Positions 1-7,002 of a stretch of DNA of 38,596 nt are shown piece by piece. Under the pieces are notes generated by a model. That model saw only the letters and a list, made by a program, of their open reading frames with translations, was not told where the DNA came from and ran no database searches. Numbering within the stretch: the first letter of the stretch is position 1; each line of letters opens with the position of its first letter. Position numbers and translations under genes: made by a program. Source of the stretch: Pseudomonas sp. GM80 (GTDB lineage Bacteria; Pseudomonadota; Gammaproteobacteria; Pseudomonadales; Pseudomonadaceae); NCBI RefSeq assembly GCF_000282515.1, contig NZ_AKJD01000099.1, positions 1 to 38,596 of the forward strand. The letters are read 5' to 3'.

Positions 1-67
1 CGATCTTTTGATCTTGATCTTTAAAATCAAAGTCAAAAGATCGCAGCCTTCGGCAGCTCCTACAGGG
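1..67. repeat. Palindromic intergenic repeat, copy 1 (cut by window edge)
   Basis: The right arm (about 36-64) carries the core GATCGCAGCCTTCGGCAGCT followed by CCTACAGGG. The same palindrome occurs complete at 2086-2160, 21004-21081 and 29642-29720. The left arm lies outside the window. This is a REP-like element common between genes of fluorescent pseudomonads. Confidence 0.85.
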
Positions 68-267
68 TTGATGTTAAATATCACGCTGCGTATTTCAATT
101 CGTGATGTTTAAAGGTTGTGTGGGAATCGCGGAACCTTCCCACAATATTTTCAGGTTGTCCGTCGGACGTCCGTTCTCTAGCCTGTGTGGGTCGCTGCCA
201 ATTCAGCGATCGGGATTGGAACCCCGTGGCTCAACTGAAGCAAAACGCACTGTTCATGACGTATGCT

Positions 268-428
268 TGCGCACTTTCATGTGTGCACTCCGTTATGGCG
301 GCTGTGCGCGGGAGACTTCGAGTCTGTCGGGTTTGCTCAGTTGCCCGGGTTCCAACCTGCGTACAGCTGCCACCCTTTCGCGTGGAACCGAAAGGGCCAG
401 CTCCACCTTCAAGCTGAGTAAAACATTA
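268..428 (+). promoter_or_regulatory. Structured 5' leader of the DUF6124-type gene (candidate)
   Basis: The 160 nt before the ATG at 429 fold well on paper. A 7-bp hairpin pairs 268-274 with 281-287. A 16-bp helix (with G-U pairs) joins 297-312 to 356-371 and encloses the small hairpin AGACT/AGTCT at 313-325. A perfect 8-bp stem pairs CCCTTTCG at 373-380 with CGAAAGGG at 389-396. Further upstream, TCGCTG/CAGCGA pairs at 192-209 and GTGGGAA/TTCCCAC at 120-143. A long leader with this much pairing suggests a cis-acting RNA element or a processed small RNA. I cannot name a family, and function is inference from pairing alone. Confidence 0.4.
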
Positions 429-459
429 TGAAAAAGCCAACCCCCAATCCCTGCAGTGG

Positions 460-1305
460 TCAACTAATTCCGGACACCTCGATAGGTGGTTTTGACGCCA
501 TCGCCCGCTCATAGACGGTCGGTGGCAGATATCCCAGTTTCGAGTGAAGCCGTTCGTTGTTGTAATACCCAACGATGTACTCGGTGATGTCGCGGATCGC
601 TTCGGTATGATTGGCGTAGTCACGTCGCCATACCCGCTCCATTTTCAAGCTCAGGAAGAAGCGTTCCATCACCGCATTGTCCCAGCAATTACCTTTACGG
701 CTCATGCTCTGCTGCATGTCGTTTCTTGCCAGTAACTCTCTGTAAGTTGCACTCGCGTATTGGCTGCCACGATCCGAGTGGGCAATCAGGCCTGGCGGCG
801 GTTGGCGCTGTGCGATGGCCAGTTGCATCGCAGTGCACACCAGCTCTGCCGGCATGTTCGGAGCCATCGACCAGCCCACGATCTTGCGTGAAAACAAGTC
901 CAACACCACGGCCAGATACAGCCAGCCACTGCGGGTGCGGATGTAGGTGATGTCTGCCACCCAAGCCTTGTTTGGCGCCGCCGGATCAAATTTTCGGCTC
1001 AGTACATTTTCGGCAATCGGCAGATCATGATTGCTATCGGTCGTGTGCACAAACTTGCGCTTCCAAGCCGAACGTAGCCCATTGGCACGCATCAAACGGC
1101 GGATTTTATACAGTCCAACAGACAGGCCTTTGCCGCGCAAAGCGTCGCGCAAGGGCCGGCTGCCGTAGCAGCCACCACTCTCGGCAAAAGACGCCTTGAG
1201 TTGCACAACGACAGGACAACTCTGCCGGACGGGCGCATCAGCACGCTTTTGCGACTCATAGAAGCCCGAGCGACTGATGCTCAGTAACCGACAGACATGT
1301 GTCAC
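460..1305 (-). CDS. IS3-family transposase OrfB (DDE integrase domain)
   Basis: This is the catalytic half of the transposase. The rve-type DDE core is visible: Asp in WVADITYI, Asp in AHSDRGSQY, and Glu in the NAVMERFF segment, followed by the usual YIVGYYNNERLH tail. The upstream HTH_21-like region begins near VCRLLSISRSG. The annotated start is GTG 1305, but the frame stays open upstream through residues reading VRYRLVRQLQQ, which is the usual OrfB entry after frameshifting. The true product is therefore probably an OrfAB fusion made by -1 frameshift at A_AAA_AAG (1386-1380). No internal stop or deletion is seen. Confidence 0.93.
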   Translation of the reverse strand: MTHVCRLLSISRSGFYESQKRADAPVRQSCPVVVQLKASFAESGGCYGSRPLRDALRGKGLSVGLYKIRRLMRANGLRSAWKRKFVHTTDSNHDLPIAENVLSRKFDPAAPNKAWVADITYIRTRSGWLYLAVVLDLFSRKIVGWSMAPNMPAELVCTAMQLAIAQRQPPPGLIAHSDRGSQYASATYRELLARNDMQQSMSRKGNCWDNAVMERFFLSLKMERVWRRDYANHTEAIRDITEYIVGYYNNERLHSKLGYLPPTVYERAMASKPPIEVSGIS

Positions 1306-1346
1306 TGAGTAGGCCTTCTGTTGCAGCTGCCGAACCAGTCGATACC

Positions 1347-1643
1347 TTACTTCAGCTCGCGGGCAAAGAAGGCCGTAGCCTTTTTTAAGATGTCGTTATC
1401 CATCTTGAGCTGGCGATTTTCCTGTTCCAATTGCCGGATGCGCTGTTGCTCTGCCGTCAATGGCTTGCCGATTCCGGCCTGCCCCAGTTGCTCTGCCTCG
1501 TACTGTTGAACCCAGCGTCGAACGGCTGTCTCACCAATGTTCAGATCTTGGCAAACCTGCGTAACGGTTAGCCCCTGATCCTTGATCATCTTCACGACTT
1601 GCAGCTTGAAGCTGTCGTCGAATGCTCTGCGTTTTTTGGTCAT
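1347..1643 (-). CDS. IS3-family transposase OrfA (helix-turn-helix)
   Basis: This 98-residue DNA-binding protein starts MTKKRRAFDDSFKLQ. It has an N-terminal helix-turn-helix of the IS3 OrfA (HTH_8) type around GLTVTQVCQDLNIGETAVRRW and a leucine-zipper-like C-terminal coil (RIRQLEQENRQLKMDNDILK). I prefer ATG 1643 over the longer frame because GAGGAG lies just upstream of it. The frame contains the slippery heptamer A AAA AAG near its 3' end, where ribosomes can slip to OrfB; unshifted reading ends with ARELK. Such OrfA proteins bind the terminal repeats and regulate transposition. Confidence 0.92.
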   Translation of the reverse strand: MTKKRRAFDDSFKLQVVKMIKDQGLTVTQVCQDLNIGETAVRRWVQQYEAEQLGQAGIGKPLTAEQQRIRQLEQENRQLKMDNDILKKATAFFARELK

Positions 1644-2085
1644 GAATAACTCCTCGATAGATGTATTTTCCACCTATCGGGGTGTCCGGGGAAATTAGAC
1701 CACTGCACCCCCCGAAGCAGACGCCATCCCCGACGCCAACTCAACATCCCCTTACGCCTCCGTCGACACCCGAAAACTCCACGAAGCCGCCGACCGCGCC
1801 CTCGACTTCTACCTCAATCCCGCGGCCCAGATCATGGCCACCCCTTACACCCCCAGCGACATGTACCACGTCAATCCGCACGCCGACACTGAATCCCTGT
1901 TGGTCAACGCCTGCGAATCCCTGGCCTCGGCCACGGTGATGCTCGGTGATTTCGCCGCGAAGCTGGAAGGCATGCACCGCAAGACACTGCTGGGCATCGC
2001 GCAGGTAGTCATGCTCGGCGAACTGGCGGTGAACAAAGCACTGGATAACGTCGATCCCACCCCATAACCACCTCAGTAGGAGCTG

Positions 2086-2160
2086 CCGAAGGCTGCGATC
2101 TGTTGATCTTGCTTTTTAAAACCTCCAGATCAAAAGATCGCAGCCTTCGGCAGCTCCTAC
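2086..2160. repeat. Palindromic intergenic repeat, copy 2
   Basis: Complete palindrome: the left arm GTAGGAGCTGCCGAAGGCTG continues into CGATC, and its reverse complement ends at 2160. The arms are about 25 nt and the AT-rich spacer about 25 nt. It lies between the convergent DUF6124-type gene and the porin gene. Confidence 0.9.
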
Positions 2161-2182
2161 AGGGTTTGCTTTTTCGGTGGGT

Positions 2183-2208
2183 ATAAAAAAAGCGCCCCGA
2201 AGGACGCC
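2183..2208 (-). terminator. Rho-independent terminator of the OprD-type porin gene
   Basis: Read on the minus strand, a GC-rich stem GCGTCC / GGGCGC closed by a TTCG-type loop is followed by seven T residues. It lies about 70 nt past the porin stop codon. Confidence 0.8.
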
Positions 2209-2273
2209 AAAAGATTCACCTCTTACCAAAGGAGCAAGGAGCTTCTAAAGGTGAATTTGCATCAACCGCGCAA

Positions 2274-3599
2274 TCAAAGAATCGCCAACGGATACTCGAC
2301 AATCACCCGCACTTCATCCAGATCCGACTCGAACGCCGTGGCGCGTGTCGTGGCCTGGCGCAAGCGCAATGACAGGTCTTTCATCGAACCGCTTTGCACC
2401 ACGTATTTGACTTCGATATCGCGCTCCCAACGTTTCTGATCGGTCAGCGGATTGCCCTCGGCATCGCGGCGCATATACACGGCATTAGCGTTTGAATAAT
2501 CAGCGTCTGTGCCGCGCGCATAACGGGTCATGAACGACAGACCGGGTACGCCATAAGTGCTCATGTCGAGGTCATAACGCACCATCCACGAACGCTCTTT
2601 CGGCGAGTTGAAGTCGCTGTACTGGATGGAGTTGTCGAGGAAGATCGAATCGGACTGGCGCAGGTAATCGAAGTCGTCATTGCCATTGTTGCGTTGGTGG
2701 GAGAGGGCGACCGAGTGGGCGCCGAGTTTGACGCCGACGCGACCGCTCCAGATGTTGTTGTCGAACTCGCCGAGCAGTTGTTTACCTGCATCGACAGCCT
2801 TGTAATAGTTCAGGCCACCGAACAGTGACAGGTCGTCCGAGAGCGGATAGGTCCAGGCGGTGCCGGCGTAATACTGATTCCACGCATCCTTGAGGCGACT
2901 GGAGTACAGGCTGAAACTGAGGTTTTTTTTCAGCACATAATCGCCGCCGCCATAAGCGATCCATGGCGAATTGACCGGCCCGCCGTAGAAGGTGGCGAAG
3001 TTCTCGCGCATGTCGCTGGACACCGGTTGGCTCATCGCGTGCAGTCGACCGCCCTGAACCGATAAACCTTCAATGCTTGTGTTGCTCGCCGTCACCCCGC
3101 GAAAGCTTTCCGGCAACAAGCGCGAGTCACCCGCCGCCACCACCGGATTGGCCGGGAATACGTCACCGACCTTGACCACCGTATCGAACGCCCTAATTTT
3201 CGCAGCGCCGCCGACTTTGCTGTATTCGTCTCGCGCCTCGCCGTTGCTGTTGACCGGCAACACATCAAACGAACTGCGCCCGCCATTACGGCCGCCACCG
3301 GTATCGAGTTTCAGCCCGACCATCGCAAACGCATCGACACCGACGCCGACGGTGCCTTGAGTGAAACCGGATTCGAACTTGCTGATCACCGCGTGCGACC
3401 AGGCTTCGGAATAACCATTGCCGGTCGGGCTGGACTGGCCGTTGCGATGATCACGATTGAAGTAGAAGTTACGGTTGAGCAGCGTCAGGCTGCTGCCTTC
3501 GACAAAGCCTTCAGGCTTGTCTTCTGCAAACACCACGGACGGCCCGGAGCCGACCACCACCGCTAAAGCGGCCATCGATATTTTTGTAGGGTTAACCAT
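2274..3599 (-). CDS. OprD-family outer membrane porin
   Basis: This 441-residue protein should form an 18-strand outer-membrane channel for small carboxylates, amino acids or peptides, as known for OprD/Opd/Opb porins. It starts MVNPTKISMAALAVVVG with a signal peptide that is probably cut after VFAED. The mature N-terminus has the family pattern FVEGSSLTLLNRNFYFNRD, followed by alternating beta-strand sequence and the YSKVGGAAKIR and VGDVFPANPVVA segments common in OprD proteins. The C-terminus is hydrophobic (VIVEYPLAIL), although it lacks a final Phe. ATG 3599 is chosen because AAGGAG lies 7 nt upstream; a longer frame would add an unlikely N-terminus. The substrate cannot be read from sequence. 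Confidence 0.93.
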   Translation of the reverse strand: MVNPTKISMAALAVVVGSGPSVVFAEDKPEGFVEGSSLTLLNRNFYFNRDHRNGQSSPTGNGYSEAWSHAVISKFESGFTQGTVGVGVDAFAMVGLKLDTGGGRNGGRSSFDVLPVNSNGEARDEYSKVGGAAKIRAFDTVVKVGDVFPANPVVAAGDSRLLPESFRGVTASNTSIEGLSVQGGRLHAMSQPVSSDMRENFATFYGGPVNSPWIAYGGGDYVLKKNLSFSLYSSRLKDAWNQYYAGTAWTYPLSDDLSLFGGLNYYKAVDAGKQLLGEFDNNIWSGRVGVKLGAHSVALSHQRNNGNDDFDYLRQSDSIFLDNSIQYSDFNSPKERSWMVRYDLDMSTYGVPGLSFMTRYARGTDADYSNANAVYMRRDAEGNPLTDQKRWERDIEVKYVVQSGSMKDLSLRLRQATTRATAFESDLDEVRVIVEYPLAIL

Positions 3600-3780
3600 C
3601 AAACACTCCTTGGGTTCGGCAGAACGGGAACGTGCGTCGGCGTGGGTTTTATTATTCGGCGGGGCAGGGCCCGCCGGCATTGGTCACCGGGTCACATCGT
3701 TGCAAGCTGCGGATAACGCGGAGGTGATGGGGGAATTACAATTTCGTCATGTGGTTATTTGGATTGAGTGAACGCCACAC

Positions 3781-3808
3781 AAAACTGTGGGAGCGAGCTT
3801 GCTCCCCA
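3781..3808. repeat. Solitary REP half-site
   Basis: AAAACTGTGGGAGCGAGCTT followed by GCTCCCC is the classic Pseudomonas REP core, with the small inner palindrome GGGAGC-GAGCTT-GCTCCC. No partner copy in opposite orientation is seen within the next 300 nt. The rest of 3600-3855 holds only the porin upstream region. Confidence 0.6.
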
Positions 3809-3855
3809 GTGGTCTGAGTGGGTCTGATCGATCACATGAGAGCAGGTTTGGCTTT

Positions 3856-4041
3856 TTATCGTTCGAAGGTATCCAGCAAACCGTGTGATAGAGAGGCATC
3901 AGTTTCGGCGGGAAGAATGAGTTTGCCCTTCATGACGCCGATCCGTTTTACACGGGTCTTTTTCAAGGTGATTTTGCCTTGGCGTTCTTCGTTTAACGCA
4001 TCAAGGCCATTCATCAATTCTGAATAAATATCCCGCTTCAC
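3856..4041 (-). pseudogene. Composite antitoxin remnant (HigA-like N-terminus, Phd-like C-terminus)
   Basis: This is a 61-codon frame with a GTG start at 4041. Residues 1-32 (MKRDIYSELMNGLDALNEER, then QGKITLKKTRVK) resemble the N-terminus of HigA-type antitoxin regulators. Residues 33-61 (RIGVMKGKLILPAETDASLS, then HGLLDTFER) look like the C-terminal toxin-binding tail of Phd/YefM antitoxins, which typically read R-x-G-x-x-x-G-x-x-x-x-P-x-D-F-D. The HigA helix-turn-helix is absent and no toxin gene is adjacent. The simplest reading is a relic formed by deletion between two antitoxin genes. A real short protein of unknown role is possible. Confidence 0.4.
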
Positions 4042-4156
4042 GGTTCATGGATCTCCACTTGATAGGTGATCCTCAAATTTAACCGCAATTACCTTCTGCA
4101 GAAGGTCAGCCATTGCTCGATGTGTTGCAGGAGAATTCTTGAAAAGCTGAGGGTGT

Positions 4157-4262
4157 GAAGACCAAGAATGCGTAGCCAGCGATCATCACGACGCGCTGGC
4201 GCAGTCTTCTGATATTGAATCCTAAAAGCGCGAAGGCGGCACCTGAGAGTGCCGCCTTTTTA
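4157..4262 (+). ncRNA. Candidate small RNA ending in a strong terminator
   Basis: A composite stem pairs GAAGAC (4157-4162) with GTCTTC (4204-4209) and, inside it, GCCAGCG (4175-4181) with CGCTGGC (4194-4200). About 25 nt later a 10-bp terminator stem AAGGCGGCAC/GTGCCGCCTT (4233-4258, loop CTGAGA) is followed by T residues on the plus strand. No plus-strand gene lies upstream that needs a terminator, so an independent short transcript is plausible. The stem could instead serve minus-strand genes ending at 4302. No promoter was identified. Confidence 0.3.
4233..4262. terminator. Hairpin terminator, possibly bidirectional
   Basis: A perfect 10-bp stem with a 6-nt loop is followed by TTTTTATA on the plus strand. 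On the minus strand it lies about 45 nt beyond the stop of the 46-codon gene and is followed by a less regular T-rich stretch. Confidence 0.7.
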
Positions 4263-4301
4263 TAAGTTTTCTGAGAGAGCAAGAGTGCTCTAGTTGCGTT
4301 G

Positions 4302-4442
4302 TTATCTGTTATCTAAAGCTATCTCTTTTCTATTGATGACTTTTTCGTTAACGATACGACGTACAACCGGTGCAGAAGGTTTCTCTGGTGGTGTAGGTCT
4401 TGTCGGATTCTGTGGCTTAGACCGATCATCAGTAGCTTTCAT
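4302..4442 (-). CDS. Small proline-rich protein, 46 residues, unknown function
   Basis: The gene starts ATG 4442 (MKATDDRSKPQNPTRPTPPE) and ends with KVINRKEIALDNR before TAA 4304-4302. Its start codon overlaps the TGA of the -1 frame of the upstream membrane-protein gene in an ATGA arrangement, which suggests translational coupling. The middle is rich in proline, and the segment KPSAPVVRRIVNEKVINR resembles KPTVPSSRR...NRDQK in the -1 frame tail of that upstream gene, so the two may be related or bind the same partner. The base composition is AT-rich like its neighbour and unlike the nuo genes. I do not recognise a family. Confidence 0.55.
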   Translation of the reverse strand: MKATDDRSKPQNPTRPTPPEKPSAPVVRRIVNEKVINRKEIALDNR

Positions 4443-5295
4443 TTCTGATCCCTATTGGCACCGCCGTTAACATCGTCGTATGTTCTTCTAGAAGATGGAA
4501 CAGTCGGTTTGACAGGAGCTTGGGGCAAAGGTTTTTTTCACTTGATGTTGGCTTATTGGATTCGCTCAATTTCCCTGCCCCTTTTTCAAGAAGTATATTC
4601 TCAAGGATTATAGTCCTTTTTTTCAGATCTGCTACGCCTTCGGCTTTTGAGTCATTCAGCAACTGCTTTCTCAAGTCGGATATTTGGTCGCCAACGTACA
4701 TATCTTTTATTGCAAAATTTTTCCTGGGCGAGGAGGTATCCATGTCAAAAAGGACAAACAACAAGCTACCGATAGCAAGAGGAATGCAGGCCATCAGAAA
4801 AGTTGAAATGGACTTGAAAACCCATCGTGATCGCTCTTCATTGACTAAAGCATTGTGTGTGGAGCAACTGATGTAAGTGTTTGAAATGAAGCTTGCAGTT
4901 TCTTTGTCAGGATCGATCAAAGGTATTTGCTCGTGCTGTGATACCTGTAAGTTATATTTGCCAAGTTCAATGTTGTATTGTGTTTGGCTGTCGTAATACT
5001 CTTTTATTTTTTCTGCGTATGGCATTCTGTTGAATTCAGATCCGCTAAAGGCTCTGAAGTTGAAGTATGTAGAGATGGTTGAGATTGTCAGGGTTAAAGC
5101 TACTAGAAAGGAAATGATGTATGCAATTTCGGGGTTGAAGGTGAAATCCAAAAAACGAGCTAGGTAGATGGTTGCAGAAGCTAGTGCAAATATCGCGGTA
5201 AAAATTATTTGAGTTTTTATCGAGATGCTGTTTTTTATCTCTTCTTCGTATGCATACATTTTTTCATATGTGGTGTGGATGTTGTCAGTGTTCAA
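4429..5295 (-). CDS. AT-rich membrane protein of unknown function with an out-of-frame proline-rich tail
   Basis: This is a 288-residue frame. Hydrophobic segments lie at about residues 30-48, 56-78 and 160-185; between TM2 and TM3 is a hydrophilic domain of about 80 residues, and a coiled-coil-like stretch at about 205-243 (DLRKQLLNDSKAEGVADLKK) follows. The start is TTG 5295 with AAGGA upstream; Met13 is an alternative. Near the 3' end an A7 run (4538-4532) reads A AAA AAC. In frame, the tail is LCPKLLSNRLFHLLEEH...; in the -1 frame it becomes KPLPQAPVKPTVPSSRR...GGANRDQK and stops at 4439 in ATGA overlap with the next gene. The -1 tail looks more protein-like, so either programmed frameshifting or a 1-nt deletion is likely. 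Low GC suggests horizontal acquisition. Function is not recognised. Confidence 0.7.
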   Translation of the reverse strand: MNTDNIHTTYEKMYAYEEEIKNSISIKTQIIFTAIFALASATIYLARFLDFTFNPEIAYIISFLVALTLTISTISTYFNFRAFSGSEFNRMPYAEKIKEYYDSQTQYNIELGKYNLQVSQHEQIPLIDPDKETASFISNTYISCSTHNALVNEERSRWVFKSISTFLMACIPLAIGSLLFVLFDMDTSSPRKNFAIKDMYVGDQISDLRKQLLNDSKAEGVADLKKRTIILENILLEKGAGKLSESNKPTSSEKNLCPKLLSNRLFHLLEEHTTMLTAVPIGIRNESY

Positions 5296-5480
5296 TATGG
5301 TTTCCTTGTGCCCTGTTGGTCGGCAAGTACTTTCAATGTGCCTTCGAGTTTTCGCGTTGCCTCACACATACACAATAGCTCCAACAGCCGGATGCGGACT
5401 GTAGGACGAAACCGATAATTGAGCGGGAGCTTTCTGGGCTTTCAGCAGGAAGGGCAGGGCATCAGTAAAAATCCCACAAA

Positions 5481-5510
5481 AACAAAAACGGCACCCGAAG
5501 GTGCCGTTTT
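5481..5510 (-). terminator. Rho-independent terminator of the nuo operon
   Basis: An 8-bp stem ACGGCACC/GGTGCCGT with a CGAA tetraloop-like turn (5488-5507) is followed on the minus strand by TTTTTGTTTTTG. It lies about 25 nt past the nuoN stop. Confidence 0.88.
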
Positions 5511-5531
5511 CATTTCTAGCCAGCCGAACTA

Positions 5532-6995
5532 TCAGCCCGCCAGACCCGCCTGCTGAACCAGAGTCAGCAATGGCTGCGGGTACACACCCAGGAAGAACGC
5601 GACCAGGGCGATGGCCAGCAGCATCACGCCGCCAGCCTTCTGTTCCCAGTGCAGCTGGGCGTCGTGGCGACGCAGGTTTGGCTCGATCAGGTACAGGGTG
5701 ACCATCACGCGCAGGTAGTAGAAGACGCCGATGGCGCTGCCCAGTACCAAGGAGCCGACCAGCCACCATTGGTGCGATTCAACACCGGTAGCGATGATGT
5801 AGAACTTGCCGATGAAGCCAGCAGTCAGCGGGATACCCGCCAGCGACAGCATCATCACGGTCAGGACGGCGGTCAGGTACGGACGACGCCAGAACAGGCC
5901 GCGGTATTCGTACAGGGCATCCGCGTCACGGCCGTTGTACGGCGAGGACATCAGGGTGATCACGCCGAAAGCGCCGAGGCTGGTGATCACGTAGGTGACC
6001 AGGTATACGCCGATGGCCTCCACCGCCAGACCCTTGCTCGCCACCAACGCGATCAGCAGGTAGCCGAAGTGCGCGATGGACGAGTAACCGAGCAGACGCT
6101 TGAGGTTGCTCTGGGTCAGGGCCAGCAGGTTACCGAACAGGATCGAGGCGATCGCGATAACGGTCAGCACGTCGCTCAGTACACCACTGCTGGCGGCAGG
6201 GGAGATCTGGAACAGACGCACCATCACCGCAAACACGGCCACTTTCGAAGCGGTTGCGAGGAACGCAGCCACCGGTGCCGGAGCACCTTCGTAGACGTCC
6301 GGCGTCCACAGGTGGAACGGTACCAGCGACAGCTTGAATGCCAGACCGATCAGCATCATGCCCAGGCCCAGTTGCGCCAGCGAGCTAGGCAGGCCAGTCG
6401 CAGCCAGAGCCTGACCGATACCGACGAAGCTCAGCGAACCCGAATCGGCGTACAGCAGCGCCATACCGAACAACAGGAACGCGGAACCGGCGGCCGACAG
6501 CACCATGTATTTGATGCCGGCTTCCAGCGAGCGCTTGTTGAAGAAGGCGTAAGCCACCAGACCGTAAACCGGTACCGAGAGCAGTTCCAGACCGATGAAC
6601 AAGCCGGCCAGGTGCTGCGCGCTGACCAGAACCAGACCACCGGCGGCGGCCATAAGGATCAGCAAGTACAGTTCTTCACGGTTGCCCGGGTAACCCGAAC
6701 CGCCATCACCCAAATAGGCGTGGGCGAGGGTAACGCAAGCGAGGGTGGCGACCAGGATCAGCGCCATGTACAGGCAGGCAAACGAGTCGATCTGCAGCAA
6801 AGGAGTCACGGCCAGAGGCGCGACTTTCAGGGCTGGCAGGATCGACAACAGGGCCAGGTTCAGACCCGCCACCGAAATCAGGAAGGTCTGCGAGTGGTTG
6901 CGGCGCCAGGCGATTGCCAGCATCACCACGATAATGGTGAGGCTGGTGATCAACAGTGGCGCAAGCGCAATAAAGTGTTGAATCGTGAATTCCAT
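5532..6995 (-). CDS. nuoN: NADH-quinone oxidoreductase subunit N
   Basis: NuoN is one of three antiporter-like membrane subunits of complex I that carry out proton translocation in the inner membrane. The 487-residue protein is almost entirely hydrophobic, about 14 transmembrane helices, with the conserved TM5 glutamate in GLFIGLELLSVPVYG and lysine-bearing helices such as LAFKLSLVPFHLWTPDVYEG and SNLKRLLGYSSIAHFGY. ATG 6995 (MEFTIQHFIALAPLL) is chosen over an upstream start because a longer frame would run back into nuoM. The gene follows nuoM by 7 nt and is the last of the operon, just before the terminator. Confidence 0.97.
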   Translation of the reverse strand: MEFTIQHFIALAPLLITSLTIIVVMLAIAWRRNHSQTFLISVAGLNLALLSILPALKVAPLAVTPLLQIDSFACLYMALILVATLACVTLAHAYLGDGGSGYPGNREELYLLILMAAAGGLVLVSAQHLAGLFIGLELLSVPVYGLVAYAFFNKRSLEAGIKYMVLSAAGSAFLLFGMALLYADSGSLSFVGIGQALAATGLPSSLAQLGLGMMLIGLAFKLSLVPFHLWTPDVYEGAPAPVAAFLATASKVAVFAVMVRLFQISPAASSGVLSDVLTVIAIASILFGNLLALTQSNLKRLLGYSSIAHFGYLLIALVASKGLAVEAIGVYLVTYVITSLGAFGVITLMSSPYNGRDADALYEYRGLFWRRPYLTAVLTVMMLSLAGIPLTAGFIGKFYIIATGVESHQWWLVGSLVLGSAIGVFYYLRVMVTLYLIEPNLRRHDAQLHWEQKAGGVMLLAIALVAFFLGVYPQPLLTLVQQAGLAG

Positions 6996-7002
6996 AGCGC
7001 TC

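Larger units (their letters stand above)
453..1707 (-). mobile_element. Complete IS3-family insertion sequence, 1255 bp
   Basis: The terminal inverted repeats begin TGCAGTGGTC at the left and end GACCACTGCA at the right. The imperfect match continues inward through the CCGGACACC/GGGTGTCCGG region to GATAGGTGG/CCACCTATC, about 38 bp. The ends show the TG...CA form usual for IS3 elements. A 3-bp direct repeat CCC flanks it (450-452 and 1708-1710). Inside are two overlapping minus-strand transposase frames, both intact, so the element looks recent and potentially active. Confidence 0.93.
429..2067 (+). pseudogene. DUF6124-type small protein gene, interrupted by an IS3-family element
   Basis: The reading frame starts at ATG 429 (MKKPTPNP), is cut after 452 by the insertion sequence, and resumes in frame at 1711 (PEADAIPDAN, then SPYASVDTRKLHEAADRALD) to the stop at 2065-2067. 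Removing the element and one CCC target copy restores one open frame of roughly 127 codons. The pieces match the usual layout of the small Pseudomonas DUF6124 proteins: an N-terminal PTPNPPE, then a KLHEAA-RALD segment, a TESLL-NA-E-L segment and a C-terminal helix. The function of the family is unknown to me. An internal ATG at 1834 could still give a 77-residue C-terminal fragment, but without the native leader. Loss of function is inferred from the insertion. Confidence 0.85.

Noticed and set aside
102..431. Two overlapping frames of about 100 codons upstream of the DUF6124-type gene
   Set aside because: The region folds as a structured leader, and the predicted peptides are Arg/Ser/Cys-rich without similarity I recognise.
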